Part shown: positions 63,068 through 64,000 of the stretch, in pieces
Layout of the letters: each line of letters begins with the position of its first letter
Position numbering within the stretch: position 1 is the stretch's first letter
Origin: JAZSMJ01 sp045535815
GTDB lineage: Bacteria > Bacillota > Clostridia > Oscillospirales > CAG-272
Reading direction: 5' to 3'
Assembly: GCA_045535815.1 (NCBI GenBank)
Contig: JAZSMJ010000010.1
Location: 1 to 64,000, forward strand
Length of the DNA stretch: 64,000 nt
Notes under the pieces: generated by a model
What the model saw: only the letters and a program-made list of their open reading frames with translations
What the model was told of the DNA's origin: nothing
The model's database searches: none
Made by a program: the position numbers and the translations under genes

Positions 63068-64000
63068 GTAAGGACTAAAAGATTTCTTAATTTGTTTACA
63101 AACTCAACTATCAAGACGCACTTTTTGCCGATTCAAGTGTACTCAGTACCTCTTCCAATTCATCCCGAAGAGCAAGCTCTATTTCGATCTTCCCGTCGTG
63201 ATACACCGTCACACGATTCACAATATCTCGTGCGATCTCAGGTGTCAGCGTTTCAATATTAGTATATTCCTTATACTTCTCTATGAATGTTTCTCCTTGC
63301 GGCGTGACTGTTCGGGAAGTATTTTCAAGAGCATTGATCTTCTCGTCAAGTTCCTGCATTTGCTTGTTGACATTGCTTTTGTGAGATAGATAACTTTCTT
63401 TATCAATGCTCATATCGATTAGATTTTCATAAAGCTCCTGCAGAGATTTTTCAAGCTGACCTTTTTTGCTTTTTAAAACAGCAAGTTCGCGCCGCGCTTG
63501 CTTCATATCGGCCTTTATGCGTTCATTTTGAAGAAGCATCAGATTCTCCAAACTGACCGCATAAGAGGCATAAGTTCTGATTAGAGTCACGATTATTTCA
63601 TAAAGATCGTCCCGAAAGATTCCTTCTGTCGGACACTCATAACCGGAGTCTAAGCGATTTGTGCGGCACATATACCTTGCATTTTTTTGATTGGTAATAG
63701 CCATGGCAAAACCGCAACTTCCACATCGGACTTTCTTTGGAAGAATATTTTTTGCTGATGCTACGGTACTATATTCAATATAATCACGCATTTGTGACTG
63801 TGCTTTATCGAACAATTCTTTAGATACAATGCTCTCATGGGTTCCGTCAACGACAATCCAATCGGACTTGCTACGTTTTACGCTATGTGATGTGCCAATC
63901 AAATCCCGTTCACGTTTGCCATACACACATTTTCCGATATATCGTTCATCACGTACGATTTTGCAGATACAGCTATGCGTCCAAAAATTATCCTCATGTA
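61899..64000. mobile_element. Recombinase-bearing element(s) interrupting cotJC, right end outside window
   Basis: From the cotJC break to the window edge the DNA holds only the two serine recombinases, both minus strand and both with C-termini facing the left-hand junction. This is the arrangement at the end of site-specifically integrated phage-like or skin-type elements. The other end is not visible, so the type and size are unknown. Confidence 0.65.
63111..63999 (-). CDS. Large serine recombinase, 5' part outside window
   Basis: The frame is open to the right edge, so only the C-terminal 295 or so residues are visible. They include the segment WTHSCICKIVRDERYIGK, typical of the recombinase domain. 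A zinc ribbon follows (RCGSCGFAM and CRTNRLDSGYEC), then a coiled coil (LAVLKSKKGQLEKSLQELYE...) and a C-terminal catalytic-support region. It is of the Tn-type/TnpX-like class. The stop is about 44 bp from the first recognisable codon of the damaged recombinase next door. The N-terminal catalytic domain must lie beyond the edge, so whether it is intact cannot be seen. Confidence 0.88.
   Translation of the reverse strand, partial: HEDNFWTHSCICKIVRDERYIGKCVYGKRERDLIGTSHSVKRSKSDWIVVDGTHESIVSKELFDKAQSQMRDYIEYSTVASAKNILPKKVRCGSCGFAMAITNQKNARYMCRTNRLDSGYECPTEGIFRDDLYEIIVTLIRTYASYAVSLENLMLLQNERIKADMKQARRELAVLKSKKGQLEKSLQELYENLIDMSIDKESYLSHKSNVNKQMQELDEKINALENTSRTVTPQGETFIEKYKEYTNIETLTPEIARDIVNRVTVYHDGKIEIELALRDELEEVLSTLESAKSAS

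Overview
The window looks like a chromosomal segment of an anaerobic, spore-forming, Gram-positive Clostridia member, most likely an uncultured gut species near Oscillospirales or Christensenellales. The lineage is inferred. The evidence is a glmS ribozyme, a PyrR-type attenuator, strong GGAGG ribosome sites with sigma-A promoters, lipoprotein and S-layer-homology surface proteins, a SleB-type cell-wall hydrolase and a cotJC spore gene. Most of the non-housekeeping content deals with sugars or the cell surface.

Layout. 1-5.9 kb: four sialidase-like propeller genes and a lipoprotein sugar-binding protein. A 1,433-bp tandem duplication here fused the binding protein's lipoprotein leader to one propeller. 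6.2-7.5 kb: a TIM-barrel sugar isomerase/epimerase-like enzyme. 7.7-15.5 kb: housekeeping genes, namely a spore-type hydrolase, cardiolipin synthase, hemW and lepA on the minus strand, then the ribozyme-controlled glmS on the plus strand. 15.8-27.7 kb: a 3,611-residue secreted protein built of Ig-like modules, followed by a small SLH protein that could serve as its anchor. 27.8-30.2 kb: feoAB. 30.4-34.3 kb: a beta-helix pectinase-like enzyme and a GH95 glycosidase. 34.7-40.6 kb: a heterodimeric ABC exporter and an OPT transporter. 40.6-43.2 kb: a BlaI/BlaR1-like sensor pair. 43.3-46.1 kb: a GH127-like beta-L-arabinofuranosidase facing an AraC regulator. 46.1-50.4 kb: an acyltransferase, tRNA-Arg, an unusual hairpin array, a YbaK-like deacylase, and pyrR-uraA behind an attenuator. 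50.6-53.9 kb: two more orphan sugar-binding lipoproteins. 54.2-59.8 kb: three membrane-anchored beta-sandwich proteins with Glu/Thr-rich stalks, with a small operon of two mini membrane proteins and a PstS-like protein between two of them. 59.8-61.3 kb: a frameshifted GH32 gene. 61.4-64 kb: the 3' part of cotJC, cut off by DNA carrying two serine recombinases.

The genes fit a glycan-foraging lifestyle: surface lipoproteins capture sugars, intracellular or exported glycosidases (sialidase-like, GH28-like, GH95, GH127, GH32) process them, and local regulators act on the clusters. No ABC permease or ATPase partner for the three binding proteins lies in the window.

The two most notable observations are the chimeric lipoprotein gene made by tandem duplication, and a sporulation gene (cotJC) that appears interrupted by nested recombinase-bearing elements, resembling skin-type intervening elements. 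Product calls rest on motifs read by eye; no database search was run.
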